Origin: Thermomonas haemolytica
Lineage (GTDB): Bacteria; Pseudomonadota; Gammaproteobacteria; Xanthomonadales; Xanthomonadaceae
Direction: 5' to 3'
Length of the DNA stretch: 46,770 nucleotides
Assembly (NCBI RefSeq): GCF_004346265.1
Contig: NZ_SMAP01000011.1
Coordinates: forward strand, 1 to 46,770
Shown: positions 8,067 through 23,291 of the stretch, piece by piece
Position numbering within the stretch: the stretch's first letter is position 1
How the letters are laid out: each line of letters starts with the position of its first letter
Translations under genes and position numbers: made by a program
Notes under the pieces: model-generated
The model's input: the letters and a program-made list of their open reading frames with translations, nothing else
The model's database searches: none
What the model was told of the DNA's origin: nothing

Positions 8067-8492
8067 TTACATGTCGTATTTGTTGAGTGCAAAGCCGAGC
8101 GCCTGGTAGTGCTTCCAGCGCGTGCGCAGCGGGCCGCGCGCGGCCGGTTCGGCCGGGACCACTTCCAGCACGCGCTCGAACGCGCCCTGCGGCGGATCGT
8201 CGCGCAGGTTGATCAGCAGCGGGCGCAGCGGCGCGTCGATCTCCGGCGGCGCGATCAGGACCGGGGCCTCGTCCTCGTCCTCGTCCTGCCCGGCGATCTG
8301 GTGCGGCAGGTATTCGTCCGGATCGAAGGCCCACAGCAGGTCGTCCAGCGCCTCGGCCTGGGCCTGGTCGCGCGCCAGGATGAGGGTGGGCTGGCCGCTG
8401 GCATGCGCCTTGCGCGCCAGCTCGCACACCAGCAGCAGCGGCTGCTCGCGGAAGCGCGGCTTGTCGATCAGGTAGAAATCGGCGCGCGGCAT
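8067..8492 (-). CDS. holC: DNA polymerase III subunit chi
   Basis: Accessory clamp-loader subunit of 141 aa that joins psi and binds the SSB C-terminus. It starts [13 protein letters not shown] and continues with the family's [21 protein letters not shown] and [17 protein letters not shown] segments. The C-terminus [19 protein letters not shown] matches the YRxYRxxGFxL-type chi ending. A short acidic stretch (QDEDEDE, near residues 69-75) is inserted in a loop. It lies between pepA and valS, the E. coli order pepA-holC-valS, six bases from pepA. Confidence 0.93.
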   Translation of the reverse strand: MPRADFYLIDKPRFREQPLLLVCELARKAHASGQPTLILARDQAQAEALDDLLWAFDPDEYLPHQIAGQDEDEDEAPVLIAPPEIDAPLRPLLINLRDDPPQGAFERVLEVVPAEPAARGPLRTRWKHYQALGFALNKYDM

Positions 8493-8498
8493 CGGCGC

Positions 8499-9980
<1,482 letters not shown>

Positions 9981-10096
9981 CGATCAACGTACCTGTTGTG
10001 TGTGCGGGTCTGCGGGCGGGGTCGTGCGTGGGCGTGCATGGAAGCGAGTGACACCGGGCCCGGTGCGCCGGGCAGGGTGGCATGGGCGGCGTGGCA

Positions 10097-10102
10097 TACA
10101 AT
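10097..10102 (+). promoter_or_regulatory. -10 element upstream of lptF
   Basis: TACAAT lies 68 bases before the lptF start, in the 190-base gap between the divergent pepA and lptF genes. No good -35 is visible. The same hexamer precedes purL and glyA in this window. Confidence 0.45.
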
Positions 10103-10170
10103 GCGCGGCCTGCGCTCGGGCGGCGATGCCGCGCGAAAGTGGATTTCCGATTCTAAAGCAACCGGGCCCG

Positions 10171-11250
10171 ATGCCGAAGCTGGACCGCTACCTGAGTGCC
10201 GAATTCGCGCGTGCCGTGGTGGCGGCGCTGGTGGTGCTGGGCATGGTGAGCCTGGGCGGGCTGTTCGCCGACCTGATCGGCGAGATGGCGCGCGGCAAGC
10301 TGCCGCCGGCGCTGCTGCTGTCGCAGCTGGGCCTGCGCCTGCTCGGTTACCTGCCGATGATCCTGCCGCTGGCGCTTCTGCTGGGCCTGCTGCTGGCGGT
10401 CGGGCGGCTGTACAGGGATTCCGAGATGTACGTGCTGGCGGCGGTCGGGGTGGGCCCGGCGCGCGTGCTGCGACCGCTGGCGGGGGTGGTGCTGCCGGTG
10501 CTGCTGGTGATCGCGGGCTGTTCGCTGTGGCTGGGGCCGTGGGCCAACCGGCTGGCGCGCGGGATGGTGATCGAGGCCAACAAGAACCTGCTGGTGGCCG
10601 GACTGGAGCCGGGCCGCTTCACCCCGCTGTCGAACGGCGGCGTGGCCTATGCCGGCGAGATGTCGAACGACGGTACCAAGCTGGCGCGGGTATTTTTGTT
10701 CCGCGAGCGCGGCGACCGCATCGACGTGGCCACCGCGCGCAGCGGTGAGCTGTACCGCGACCACGGCGCGCGCGTACTGGCGCTGCTGGACGGATTCCGG
10801 GTGGAAGGCCCGGCGGCTGGCCCCGACCTCGACTACCGGCTGATGCGCTACCGCCGCAACGAGATGGAGCTGCCCACCGCCGACGACACCCGCCAGCTCA
10901 ACGATCCCGAGCTGCTGCCGACCCCGGCCCTGCTGGGCAACCCGGCCCCGGCGGCGCAGGCCGAGCTGCACTGGCGGATCGCCCCGCCGCTGCTGGCGCT
11001 GGCGCTGGCGCTGCTGGCGGTGCCGCTGGCGCGCAGCGGGCCGCGGCAGTCGCGCTACGGCGCGATGCTGCTGGCGTTTCTGGTGTATCTGGTGAGCCTG
11101 TTCCTGCTGGTGCTCGGCACCCAGTGGCTGGCGGAAGGGCGGATCCCCGCCGCCGCCGGCCTGTGGTGGCTGCTGCTGCCGCTGCTGGCGCTGGCAGCCT
11201 GGCTGTATGCCCGCGACGGCCGCCTGGCGCGCCCGAAGGGGGCGAAGTGA
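10171..11250 (+). CDS. lptF: LPS export ABC transporter permease LptF
   Basis: Inner-membrane permease of 359 aa that works with LptG and the ATPase LptB2 to extract lipopolysaccharide and pass it to LptC. Three transmembrane helices at the N-terminus (through LPMILPLALLLGLLLAVG), a periplasmic beta-jellyroll domain (about residues 130-260) and three C-terminal helices match the YjgP/YjgQ fold. The coupling segment GRLYRDSEMYVLAAVGVGP, which contacts LptB, is present. The start is the ATG at 10171, which fits the family N-terminus; upstream codons are not conserved in type. The stop overlaps the GTG start of lptG. Confidence 0.94.
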   Translation: MPKLDRYLSAEFARAVVAALVVLGMVSLGGLFADLIGEMARGKLPPALLLSQLGLRLLGYLPMILPLALLLGLLLAVGRLYRDSEMYVLAAVGVGPARVLRPLAGVVLPVLLVIAGCSLWLGPWANRLARGMVIEANKNLLVAGLEPGRFTPLSNGGVAYAGEMSNDGTKLARVFLFRERGDRIDVATARSGELYRDHGARVLALLDGFRVEGPAAGPDLDYRLMRYRRNEMELPTADDTRQLNDPELLPTPALLGNPAPAAQAELHWRIAPPLLALALALLAVPLARSGPRQSRYGAMLLAFLVYLVSLFLLVLGTQWLAEGRIPAAAGLWWLLLPLLALAAWLYARDGRLARPKGAK

Positions 11251-12344
11251 AGCGCTGGCCGCGGCTGCACGATCTCTACCTGGCGCGGGTCGTGTTCGGC
11301 GGCGTGCTGCTGGCCTGGGGCGTGCTGCTGGGGCTGGACGTGGTGCTGGCCTTCGTCGGCGAGATGGGCGAGCTGGGCCGCGGCGGCTACACCATCAACC
11401 ACGCCATCGCCGCCACCGGGCTGACCATCCCCAGCCGCGCCTACGTGCTGTTCCCGACCGCCGCGGTGATCGGCATGCTGCTGGGCCTGGGCCAGCTGGC
11501 GGCCACCTCCGAACTCACCATCCTGCGCGCGGTGGGGATATCACGGCCGCGGCTGGCGGCCTCGGTGCTGTCGGCGCTGGCGCTGGTGACCTTGCTGATG
11601 GTGGTCAACGGCGAGACCCTGGCACCGTGGGGCGACGACCGCGCGCAGGCGATCAAGGCGGTGCGCCACAGCGACATGGCGGTGTCGCGCTACAGCGGGC
11701 TGTGGGCGCGCGAGGGCGACATGTTCCTGAACGCCCACGGCGGCGAGGAGAAGCAGCGCGGCAACGAGCGCTGGCTCGAGCTGCGCGGGGTGCGCCTGTT
11801 CCAGTTCGGCGAGGACGGCCGCCTGCTGTCGATCGCCAGCGTGGACATGGCCGAGCACCGCGACGGCCAGTGGCTGCTGCACGGGGTGGAGCGCACCGTG
11901 TTCGGGCCGAAGTCGGTGCAGCGCAGCCGGGTGGCGCAGGAGCGCTGGGATTCGAAGCTGGACCAGTCCGTGCTGGCCTCCAGCATCACCCGCCCCGGCA
12001 ACATGAGCAGCAGCGAGCTGCGCGCCAGCATCGACTACCGCCGCCGCAACCACCTGGATTCGGCCGACTTCGAGAACGTGTACTGGAGCCGCTGGTTCTA
12101 TCCGTTCAACGTGCTGGCGCTGTGCCTGGCGGCGATGCCGTTCGCGTTCGGCTCGCTGCGCAGCGGCGGTTACGGTAAGCGGGTGTTCGTCGGGATCGTG
12201 TTCGCGCTCGGCTTCTGGATGCTCCAGATGATCGCGTCCAAGCTGGCCGGCATCTACCGCTTCGATTTCCGGATCGCCTATGCGTTGCCGCCATTGGCGA
12301 TGCTGGCGCTGTCGTGGAGCCTGTTCCGCCGCCGCAGCCGTTGA
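11247..12344 (+). CDS. lptG: LPS export ABC transporter permease LptG
   Basis: Inner-membrane partner of LptF, 365 aa from a GTG that overlaps the lptF stop (GTGA), so translation is coupled. The layout is three N-terminal helices, a periplasmic domain and three C-terminal helices. The cytoplasmic coupling helix LAATSELTILRAVGISRPRL is clear (family pattern SE[LM]xxxRAxGxS). The segment YWSRWFYPFNVLALCLAAMPFAFGSLRSGGYGKR is typical of LptG. lptF and lptG are adjacent, as in most gammaproteobacteria, and divergent from pepA as in E. coli. Confidence 0.95.
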   Translation: MKRWPRLHDLYLARVVFGGVLLAWGVLLGLDVVLAFVGEMGELGRGGYTINHAIAATGLTIPSRAYVLFPTAAVIGMLLGLGQLAATSELTILRAVGISRPRLAASVLSALALVTLLMVVNGETLAPWGDDRAQAIKAVRHSDMAVSRYSGLWAREGDMFLNAHGGEEKQRGNERWLELRGVRLFQFGEDGRLLSIASVDMAEHRDGQWLLHGVERTVFGPKSVQRSRVAQERWDSKLDQSVLASSITRPGNMSSSELRASIDYRRRNHLDSADFENVYWSRWFYPFNVLALCLAAMPFAFGSLRSGGYGKRVFVGIVFALGFWMLQMIASKLAGIYRFDFRIAYALPPLAMLALSWSLFRRRSR

Positions 12345-12356
12345 GGCGTGCGCCTC
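12343..12356. terminator. Small hairpin between convergent lptG and RDD gene
   Basis: GAGGCG (12343-12348), TG, CGCCTC (12351-12356) spans the 10-base gap between the two stop codons. In RNA it is short and has no U-tract, so it is a weak candidate for a bidirectional terminator. Confidence 0.3.
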
Positions 12357-12789
12357 ACGCCGCCGGGGATGCCCGCCCGCGCAGCAGGCGCGTGCGGCTG
12401 AGGCGGTCGTGCCAGGTCAGGCGGTCGCGGTCCAGCCACGCCCACCAGAAGCCGAGCCCGCCGGCCAGCAGCGACACCCCGCCCAGCGCGTAGCGCAGCC
12501 ACAGCGCGCGCCAGCCGGGGCGGCCGCCGTCGGCCGCCACCAGGTGCAGCCGCCACGGCCGCATGCCAATGGTCTGGCCGCCGCGGTGCCAGCTCCAGGT
12601 CGCGTACAGCCCCGCCACCAGCCACAGCGCGGCGAACTCCAGCAGCCCCAGCGTGCCGCCGCGCACCGCGTCGCCATGCGCCAGGGTGAAGGCCGCAGCG
12701 ACCACGAACCACAGCGCCAGCGCCGGGAACAGGTCGTATAGCAGCGCCAGCAGGCGCCAGCCGATGAGGGGGGAAGGGCGGTCGGGCAT
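12355..12789 (-). CDS. RDD family membrane protein
   Basis: Protein of 144 aa with three to four hydrophobic segments. It starts MPDRPSPLIGWRLLALLYD, where the Arg and Asp match the RDD signature. The middle motif HRGGQTIGMRPWRL corresponds to the usual G-x-T-x-G-x-x-x-x-x-[LI] segment, and the C-terminus has TWHDRLSRTRLL, the second Asp position. RDD proteins are inner-membrane proteins of mostly unknown role; some are linked to ion or compatible-solute transport. It is convergent with lptG and divergent from xerD. No clear Shine-Dalgarno is seen. Confidence 0.88.
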   Translation of the reverse strand: MPDRPSPLIGWRLLALLYDLFPALALWFVVAAAFTLAHGDAVRGGTLGLLEFAALWLVAGLYATWSWHRGGQTIGMRPWRLHLVAADGGRPGWRALWLRYALGGVSLLAGGLGFWWAWLDRDRLTWHDRLSRTRLLRGRASPAA

Positions 12790-12824
12790 CGCCACAGGAT
12801 ACAGACGGCGCGCGTGGCGGCCGC

Positions 12825-12830
12825 TACCCT
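12825..12830 (+). promoter_or_regulatory. -10-like element of xerD, leaderless spacing
   Basis: TACCCT, then exactly six bases (TGGGCG), then the xerD ATG at 12837. The match to TATAAT is modest, but the spacing is identical to that at pssA, higB and the LysR gene. Confidence 0.4.
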
Positions 12831-12836
12831 TGGGCG

Positions 12837-13799
12837 ATGCCGAGCGCCGCCGACCGCCGCCGCGACATCCACCGCCTGCCGCCGCTGGACGCGGCGGACG
12901 CGCAGGCGATCGAGCGCTTCCTGGACGCGCTGTGGGCCGAGCGCGGGCTGGCCGCCGCCACCCTGGCCGCCTACCGCGCCGACCTGCAGGCGTTGGCGCG
13001 CTGGCTGCGCGGCAGTGGCCGGCCGCCGCTGCTGCAGGCCGATCGAGGCGCCCTGTTCGACTATCTGGCGATGCGCGCGCAGGCCGGATACGCGGCGCGC
13101 AGCACGGCGCGGCTGCTGGCCTGCCTGCATGCGTTCTACGCGCATGCGCTGCGCGCGGGGCTGCGCGGCGATGACCCGTGCGCGCTGCTGCAGGCGCCGG
13201 CGCTGCCGCGGCTGCTGCCGAAGGCGCTGTCCGAGGCGCAGGTGGCGGCCCTGCTGGAAGCGCCCGACACCGGCACCGCGCTGGGCCTGCGCGACCGCGC
13301 CATGCTCGAGCTGATGTACGCCTGCGGGTTGCGCGTGAGCGAGCTGGTGGCGCTGCCGGGCACGGCGGTGAACCTGCGCCAGGGCCTGCTGCGGGTGCGC
13401 GGCAAGGGCGACAAGGAACGCCTGGTGCCGCTGGGCGAGGAGTCCCGCCATTGGCTGGAGCGCTACCTCGCTGAGGCGCGGCCGCAGCTGCTGGCCGGGG
13501 CGCGCGCCCCGGCCGCGGTGGCGGTGCTGTTCCTCGAACCGGGCGGCAGCGCACCCAGCCGGCAGGCGTTCTGGGCGCTGGTGAAGCGGCATGCGGCCGC
13601 GGCCGGGATCGATCCGGCGCGGGTCAGTCCGCACGGGCTGCGCCACAGCTTCGCCACCCACCTGCTCAACCACGGCGCCGACCTGCGCGCGCTGCAGATG
13701 CTGCTGGGCCACAGCTCGCTGTCCACCACACAGATTTACACCCTCATCGCGCGCGACCGCCTGCGTCGGCTGCACGCGCTGCACCATCCGCGGGCCTGA
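12837..13799 (+). CDS. xerD: Tyrosine site-specific recombinase XerD
   Basis: Chromosome-dimer resolution recombinase, 320 aa, acting with XerC and FtsK at dif. The N-terminal SAM-like DNA-binding domain covers about residues 20-110. All catalytic residues are visible: Arg166 (CGLRVSEL), Lys190 (VRGKGDKE), His266 and Arg269 (HGLRHSF), His292 (LLGHSS) and the nucleophile Tyr301 (TQIYT). The ending HALHHPRA is characteristic of XerD rather than XerC. The N-terminus carries about 15 more residues than E. coli XerD. The gene appears monocistronic or first before the dsbC gene. Confidence 0.95.
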   Translation: MPSAADRRRDIHRLPPLDAADAQAIERFLDALWAERGLAAATLAAYRADLQALARWLRGSGRPPLLQADRGALFDYLAMRAQAGYAARSTARLLACLHAFYAHALRAGLRGDDPCALLQAPALPRLLPKALSEAQVAALLEAPDTGTALGLRDRAMLELMYACGLRVSELVALPGTAVNLRQGLLRVRGKGDKERLVPLGEESRHWLERYLAEARPQLLAGARAPAAVAVLFLEPGGSAPSRQAFWALVKRHAAAAGIDPARVSPHGLRHSFATHLLNHGADLRALQMLLGHSSLSTTQIYTLIARDRLRRLHALHHPRA

Positions 13800-13825
13800 G
13801 CCGCGGGTCTGAGCTGCAGGTCTGG

Positions 13826-13846
13826 GCCGCCTCGGGCCCGGGCGGC
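13826..13846 (+). terminator. Hairpin downstream of xerD
   Basis: GCCGCC (13826-13831) pairs with GGCGGC (13841-13846), with the self-complementary CGGGCCCG between. It lies 27 bases after the xerD stop. No U-tract follows, so this is a low-certainty call. Confidence 0.3.
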
Positions 13847-13941
13847 GGCGTGCGACAATGCGGAACCCGCGCGCCGGCGTCGGGTCCAAGCCTGCCCCGG
13901 TGGCCCGCGCCCGCGGCCCGCCCCTGCGTTCCGGAGTGCCG

Positions 13942-14742
13942 ATGAAACAGCTCGTCCTCGCCCTGTTGCTGGGCTTCAGCCTGTCCGCCTGCGCCCAGTC
14001 CAACGGCGGCGCGACCGCCGCGGCCGCCAAGCCCGATGCCGACGTGCCGTCCGCCGACCTCGGCAAGATCGCCGACGGCAGCCCGGAGGCGCGTGCGCGC
14101 GAGGCGGTGCAGTCGCTGGGCGAGGGCGTGCGGATCGAGAGCATCGGCCCGGCGCCGCTTCCCGGCTTCCGCCAGGTGGTGGCCGGCGGCACCGTGCTGT
14201 ACGTCAGCGACGACGGCAAGTACCTGTTCCAAGGCGGGCTGGTGGACGTGGCCAAGCGCCAGGACATGAGCGAGGCGGCGATGGCGCAGGTGCGCAAGGG
14301 CATCCTCGCCTCGCTGCCGGAGGCCGACCGCATCGTGTTCGCGCCCAAGGGCACGCCGCGCCACACGGTGGTGGTGCTGACCGACATCGAATGCGGCTAC
14401 TGCCGCAAGTTCCACTCCGAGATCGATCGCTACAACGCGCTCGGCATCCGGGTCGAATACCTGGCCTTCCCGCGCGCCGGGCTGGGCAGCGACGACTACC
14501 GCAAGATGGTCGCGGTGTGGTGCGCGCCCGATCGCCGCAAGGCGCTGACCGACGCCAAGAACGACCGCCCGGTGGCGCTGGGCGCCTGCCCGCGCACGCC
14601 GGTGGACATGCAGTACCGCGCCGGCCTGCGCATGGGGCTGGAGGGCACGCCGATGATCCTGGCCCTGGACGGGCGCATGGTCGGCGGCTACCTGCCGCCG
14701 GAGCGGCTGGCGCAGCGGCTGGACGCGCTGGACGCACCCTGA
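13942..14742 (+). CDS. dsbC: Thiol:disulfide interchange protein DsbC, lipoprotein form
   Basis: Disulfide isomerase of 266 aa, starting at an ATG with GGAG upstream. The signal peptide ends in a lipobox LSAC (Cys17), so the protein is predicted to be lipid-anchored, unlike soluble E. coli DsbC. Ala at +2 suggests outer-membrane sorting. An N-terminal dimerisation domain (about 50-120) precedes a thioredoxin fold with the active site CGYC at 151-154 (ECGYCRKFH). The cis-Pro loop is GTPM, and a second Cys pair (Cys194 and Cys215 region) is present as in DsbC. An upstream GACAAT (13854-13859) could be a -10. Confidence 0.9.
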   Translation: MKQLVLALLLGFSLSACAQSNGGATAAAAKPDADVPSADLGKIADGSPEARAREAVQSLGEGVRIESIGPAPLPGFRQVVAGGTVLYVSDDGKYLFQGGLVDVAKRQDMSEAAMAQVRKGILASLPEADRIVFAPKGTPRHTVVVLTDIECGYCRKFHSEIDRYNALGIRVEYLAFPRAGLGSDDYRKMVAVWCAPDRRKALTDAKNDRPVALGACPRTPVDMQYRAGLRMGLEGTPMILALDGRMVGGYLPPERLAQRLDALDAP

Positions 14743-14748
14743 GCGCGG

Positions 14749-14768
14749 CGCCCGCGCCGGCGCGGGCG
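14749..14768. terminator. 20-bp GC palindrome after dsbC
   Basis: A perfect self-complementary sequence centred at 14758/14759 (core GCCCGCGCCGGCGCGGGC) begins seven bases after the dsbC stop and ends 13 bases before the purL -10. It probably separates the two transcription units. It lacks a U-tract. Confidence 0.45.
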
Positions 14769-14781
14769 GTGGGGGCTCGGC

Positions 14782-14787
14782 TACAAT
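14782..14787 (+). promoter_or_regulatory. -10 element of purL
   Basis: TACAAT lies 28 bases before the purL ATG and just after a palindromic hairpin. No PurR-like operator or clear -35 was recognised. Confidence 0.45.
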
Positions 14788-14815
14788 GGCGGGCCGTCCA
14801 CACCGATTGCCGGAC

Positions 14816-18700
<3,885 letters not shown>

Positions 18701-18711
18701 GCGGGGCTTTC

Positions 18712-18864
18712 GAGCGGCGCTAGCCGCGAGCCCGCGAACGCCCGGCGGCCTGCCTGCCGACGGGCCGGGGGTGCCGCCGAGCGGCGCTAGCCGCGAGCCC
18801 GCGAACGCCCGGCGGCCTGCCCGCCGACGGGCCGGGGGTGCCGCCGAGCGGTGCTGGCCGCGCA
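18712..18864. repeat. 67-bp tandem repeat, two full copies and a partial third
   Basis: The unit begins GAGCGGCGCTAGCCGCGAG and repeats at 18712 and 18779, with a single visible mismatch. A third copy starts at 18846 and decays after about 18 bases. Each unit holds a small GCGGC/GCCGC hairpin and a CCCGG/CCGGG pairing. The array occupies most of the 233-base gap between purL and gspE. It may serve as a transcription stop between them. Confidence 0.85.
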
Positions 18865-18900
18865 CGCGCGCGCGGCCGTCCCGGCGCCGGCTCGGCCTGC

Positions 18901-18906
18901 TAAAGT
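18901..18906 (+). promoter_or_regulatory. -10 element of the gsp operon
   Basis: TAAAGT lies 27 bases before the gspE GTG, in the only substantial gap before the secretion operon. It sits immediately after the tandem repeat. No clear -35 is visible. Confidence 0.4.
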
Positions 18907-18933
18907 CCGCTGCGGATCGCAGGAGTCGCAGGC

Positions 18934-20649
<1,716 letters not shown>

Positions 20650-20653
20650 ACCC

Positions 20654-21871
20654 GTGCCGACGTACCGCTACAAGGCGCTGAACGCGCGCGGCGAACTGCT
20701 GGAAGGCCGGATGGAGGCCGCCGGCGAGGCCGAGGTCGCCACCCGCCTGCAGGAGCAAGGGCACCTGCCGGTGGAGGCGCGAGTCGATACCGGCGAGGGT
20801 GGGCTGCCGGCGCTGCGCGCGCTGCTGCGGCCGCCGCCGTTCTCCGGCGACCACCTGGTGCGCTTCACCCAGCAACTGGCCACCCTGCTCGGCGCCGGGC
20901 AGCCGCTGGACCGCGCGCTCGGCATCCTGATGGACCTGCCCGACGATCCGCCCTCGCGCCGGATCGTGGCCGACGTGCGCGAGGCGGTGCGAGGCGGCGC
21001 GCCGCTGTCGGTGGCGCTGGAGCGCCAGCACGGCGCGTTCGGGCGGCTGTACGTGAACATGGTGCGCGCGGGCGAGGCCGGCGGCAGCCTGGCACCGACC
21101 CTGCAGCGGCTGGCCGAGTACCTGGAGCGCTCGCGCGCGCTGCGCACGCGGGTGGTGAACGCGCTGGTGTACCCGGCCATCCTGCTGGCGATGGTGGGGC
21201 TGTCGCTGCTGTTCCTGCTGGCCTACGTGGTGCCGCAGTTCGCGGCCATGTACGCCAGCCTGAACGCCGAGCTGCCGTGGTTCTCGCGCAGCGTGCTGGC
21301 GGTGGGGCAATTCGTGCGCGCGTGGTGGTTCGTGCTGCTGGCGCTGCCGCTGCTGGTCCTGCTCGGGTTCGAGCGCCTGCGCCGCGACCCGGCCTTCATG
21401 CGCCGGCTGGACGGCTGGCTGCTGCAGCGCCGCCTGCTGGGCCCGCTGCTGGCCAAGCTGGAGACCGCGCGGCTGGCGCGTACGCTCGGCACCCTGCTGC
21501 GCAACGGCGTGCCGCTGCTGGTGGCGCTGGGGATCGCGCGCAACGTGCTTGCCAACCGCCTGCTGGCCGAGGACGTGGAGGCCGCGGCCGAGGCGGTAAA
21601 GAACGGCGTCGGGCTGTCGGCCGCGCTGGCGCGCGGCAAGCGCTTCCCGCGCCTGGCCCTGCAGATGATCCAGGTGGGCGAGGAATCCGGCACGCTGGAT
21701 GGCATGCTGCTGAAGACCGCCGATGCCTTCGACCAGGACACCCAGGCCGCGATCGACCGCCTGCTGGCGGCGCTGGTGCCGGCGGTGACGCTGGTGCTGG
21801 CGCTGGTGGTGGGCGCGGTGATCCTCTCGGTGCTCGCGCCGATCTACGATCTCACCAACGTGGTGTCCTGA
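20654..21871 (+). CDS. gspF: Type II secretion inner-membrane platform protein GspF
   Basis: Polytopic platform protein of 405 aa that couples GspE to pseudopilin assembly. It starts at GTG four bases after the gspE stop with the typical MPTYRYKALNARGELLEG. Two homologous GspF/PilC cytoplasmic domains are visible (about 70-190 and 275-395). Each carries the family pattern FTQQLATLLGAGQPLDRAL or ARTLGTLLRNGVPLLVAL, and both end in GE[AE][AS]G. Three transmembrane segments lie near residues 170-195, 220-240 and 375-400. Normal length for GspF. Confidence 0.96.
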   Translation: MPTYRYKALNARGELLEGRMEAAGEAEVATRLQEQGHLPVEARVDTGEGGLPALRALLRPPPFSGDHLVRFTQQLATLLGAGQPLDRALGILMDLPDDPPSRRIVADVREAVRGGAPLSVALERQHGAFGRLYVNMVRAGEAGGSLAPTLQRLAEYLERSRALRTRVVNALVYPAILLAMVGLSLLFLLAYVVPQFAAMYASLNAELPWFSRSVLAVGQFVRAWWFVLLALPLLVLLGFERLRRDPAFMRRLDGWLLQRRLLGPLLAKLETARLARTLGTLLRNGVPLLVALGIARNVLANRLLAEDVEAAAEAVKNGVGLSAALARGKRFPRLALQMIQVGEESGTLDGMLLKTADAFDQDTQAAIDRLLAALVPAVTLVLALVVGAVILSVLAPIYDLTNVVS

Positions 21872-21920
21872 GCGCGATGTCCTGAACGCCCGTCCCTTCC
21901 ATTTTTCGCGGAACCCTGCC

Positions 21921-22379
21921 ATGTCCCAGCTTCGTCCGTCCTCCCGCCTGCAACCGCGCGCGCCGCGCCTGTCCCCGAAATCGGCCCAGCGCGGCTTCTC
22001 GCTGATCGAGATCATCGTGGTGGTGGTGCTGATCGGCGGGATCGTGGCGTTCGCGGCCTCGCGCATCCTCGGTGGCGGCGACCGCGCCAAGGTCAAGCTC
22101 ACCCAGGCCCAGCTGCAGACCGTGGCCGAGAAGATCCAGCAGTACCAGATGGACACCGGCCACCTGCCGCCGACCCTGGACGCGCTGGTGGCCGCGCCGG
22201 CCGGGGTGTCCGGCTGGCTTGGCCCGTACGCCAAGTCGGCCGACCTCAACGATGCCTGGATGCACCCGCTGCATTACAAGGTGCCGGGCGACGGCGGGCG
22301 TCCGTTCGACCTCAGCAGCGATGGCGCCGATGGCCGCCCGGGCGGCGACAGCGTCAACGCCGACCTCAAGTACGAATAA
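21921..22379 (+). CDS. gspG: Major pseudopilin GspG
   Basis: Main subunit of the type II pseudopilus, 152 aa. The prepilin peptidase site is RG|FSLIEI with Glu at +5, followed by a hydrophobic helix. The C-terminal DLSSDGADGRPGGDS matches the calcium-binding loop of GspG, and DAWMHPLHYKVPG is the conserved alpha-beta loop. The leader before cleavage is 25 residues, clearly longer than the usual 6-9. No internal start codon offers a shorter form. A 49-base gap separates it from gspF, the largest gap inside the operon. Confidence 0.96.
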   Translation: MSQLRPSSRLQPRAPRLSPKSAQRGFSLIEIIVVVVLIGGIVAFAASRILGGGDRAKVKLTQAQLQTVAEKIQQYQMDTGHLPPTLDALVAAPAGVSGWLGPYAKSADLNDAWMHPLHYKVPGDGGRPFDLSSDGADGRPGGDSVNADLKYE

Positions 22380-22398
22380 GCGGCGCGGCGGGCCAGCG

Positions 22399-22875
22399 AT
22401 GCACGCACGCGCGCCGGCGCCGGGGTTCACCCTGCTGGAGATGCTGCTGGTGCTGGTGCTGATCGCCGCGGCGATGGCGCTGGCGATGGCGGCGTTCAGC
22501 GGCAGCCTGCCCGGCATGCGCCTGCGCGCGGCGGCGAAGGACGTGGCGGCGCAGCTGCGCTTCACCCGCGCCCTGGCGATCAGCAGCGGGCAGCCGCAGG
22601 ACTTCGTGCTGGATGTGCGCAGCCGCCGCTGGCTGGCGCCGGACGGCCGCCACGGGCGGCTGCCGGAGGTCGGCGAGCTGCGCTTCCACGGCGCCAGCGC
22701 GGCCCAGCTCGGCGGCGGCCCGGAGGCGGCCGCGCGCGGCATCGTGCGGTTCTTCCCGGACGGCGCGGCCACCGGCGGCCAGCTGCGGCTGGCGGCGGCC
22801 GGCGGCGGCTGGGACGTGGACGTGGCCTGGCTGACCGGCGAGGTGCGCCTGCACCGCATCGGGGAGGCGCCGTGA
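22399..22875 (+). CDS. gspH: Minor pseudopilin GspH
   Basis: Minor pseudopilin of 158 aa. A nine-residue leader (MHARAPAPG) precedes FTLLEMLLVLVLI, with Glu at +5. The segment LRAAAKDVAAQLRFTRALAISSG is typical of the GspH/FimT family N-terminal helix, and a beta-rich C-terminal domain follows. It lies 19 bases after gspG. Its TGA overlaps the GTG of gspI. Confidence 0.92.
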   Translation: MHARAPAPGFTLLEMLLVLVLIAAAMALAMAAFSGSLPGMRLRAAAKDVAAQLRFTRALAISSGQPQDFVLDVRSRRWLAPDGRHGRLPEVGELRFHGASAAQLGGGPEAAARGIVRFFPDGAATGGQLRLAAAGGGWDVDVAWLTGEVRLHRIGEAP

Positions 22876-23291
22876 AACGCGCCGCGGCCGGCTTCACCCT
22901 GATCGAGATCCTGGTCGCCTTCGGCATCCTCGCGCTCGGCCTGACCCTGCTGCTGGGCACCCTGTCCGGTGCCAGCCGCCAGCTGCGCGAGGGCGGCGAT
23001 GCCGGCACCGCCGCGCTGCATGCGCAGTCGCTGCTGGCCGAACGCGCGCTGCTGCCGCGCCAGCCGGGGCGGGCGCAGGGCGAATTCGAAGGCGGCCGCT
23101 ACCGCTGGCAGCTGCAGGTCACGCCCTGGCAGGACCCGCGCCAGCGCGCGGTGGAGGACGCCGATCCGCGCGCCGCGCGGCTGCTGCAGGTGCGGCTGGA
23201 CGTGGCCTGGGGCGAGGGCGGGCCGCGCCAGCGACTGCGGATCGACAGCCTGCGCCTGGCGCTGCCGGGCGGCGACGGGGCCGCGCCATGA
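22872..23291 (+). CDS. gspI: Minor pseudopilin GspI
   Basis: Minor pseudopilin of 139 aa starting at GTG with GGGGAGG upstream. The leader MKRAAAG is followed by FTLIEILVAFGILALG, the GspI pattern. GspI, J and K form the pseudopilus tip complex in characterised systems. The body is short, with a conserved W-x-L-x-V segment (RYRWQLQVTPW). Both ends overlap neighbours (GTGA and ATGA), so translation is coupled. Confidence 0.92.
   Translation: MKRAAAGFTLIEILVAFGILALGLTLLLGTLSGASRQLREGGDAGTAALHAQSLLAERALLPRQPGRAQGEFEGGRYRWQLQVTPWQDPRQRAVEDADPRAARLLQVRLDVAWGEGGPRQRLRIDSLRLALPGGDGAAP

Noticed and set aside
5123-8086. A 987-codon plus-strand frame opposite valS
   Set aside because: It mirrors valS for its whole length and has no domain signature. 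It is the usual antisense artefact of GC-rich coding DNA.
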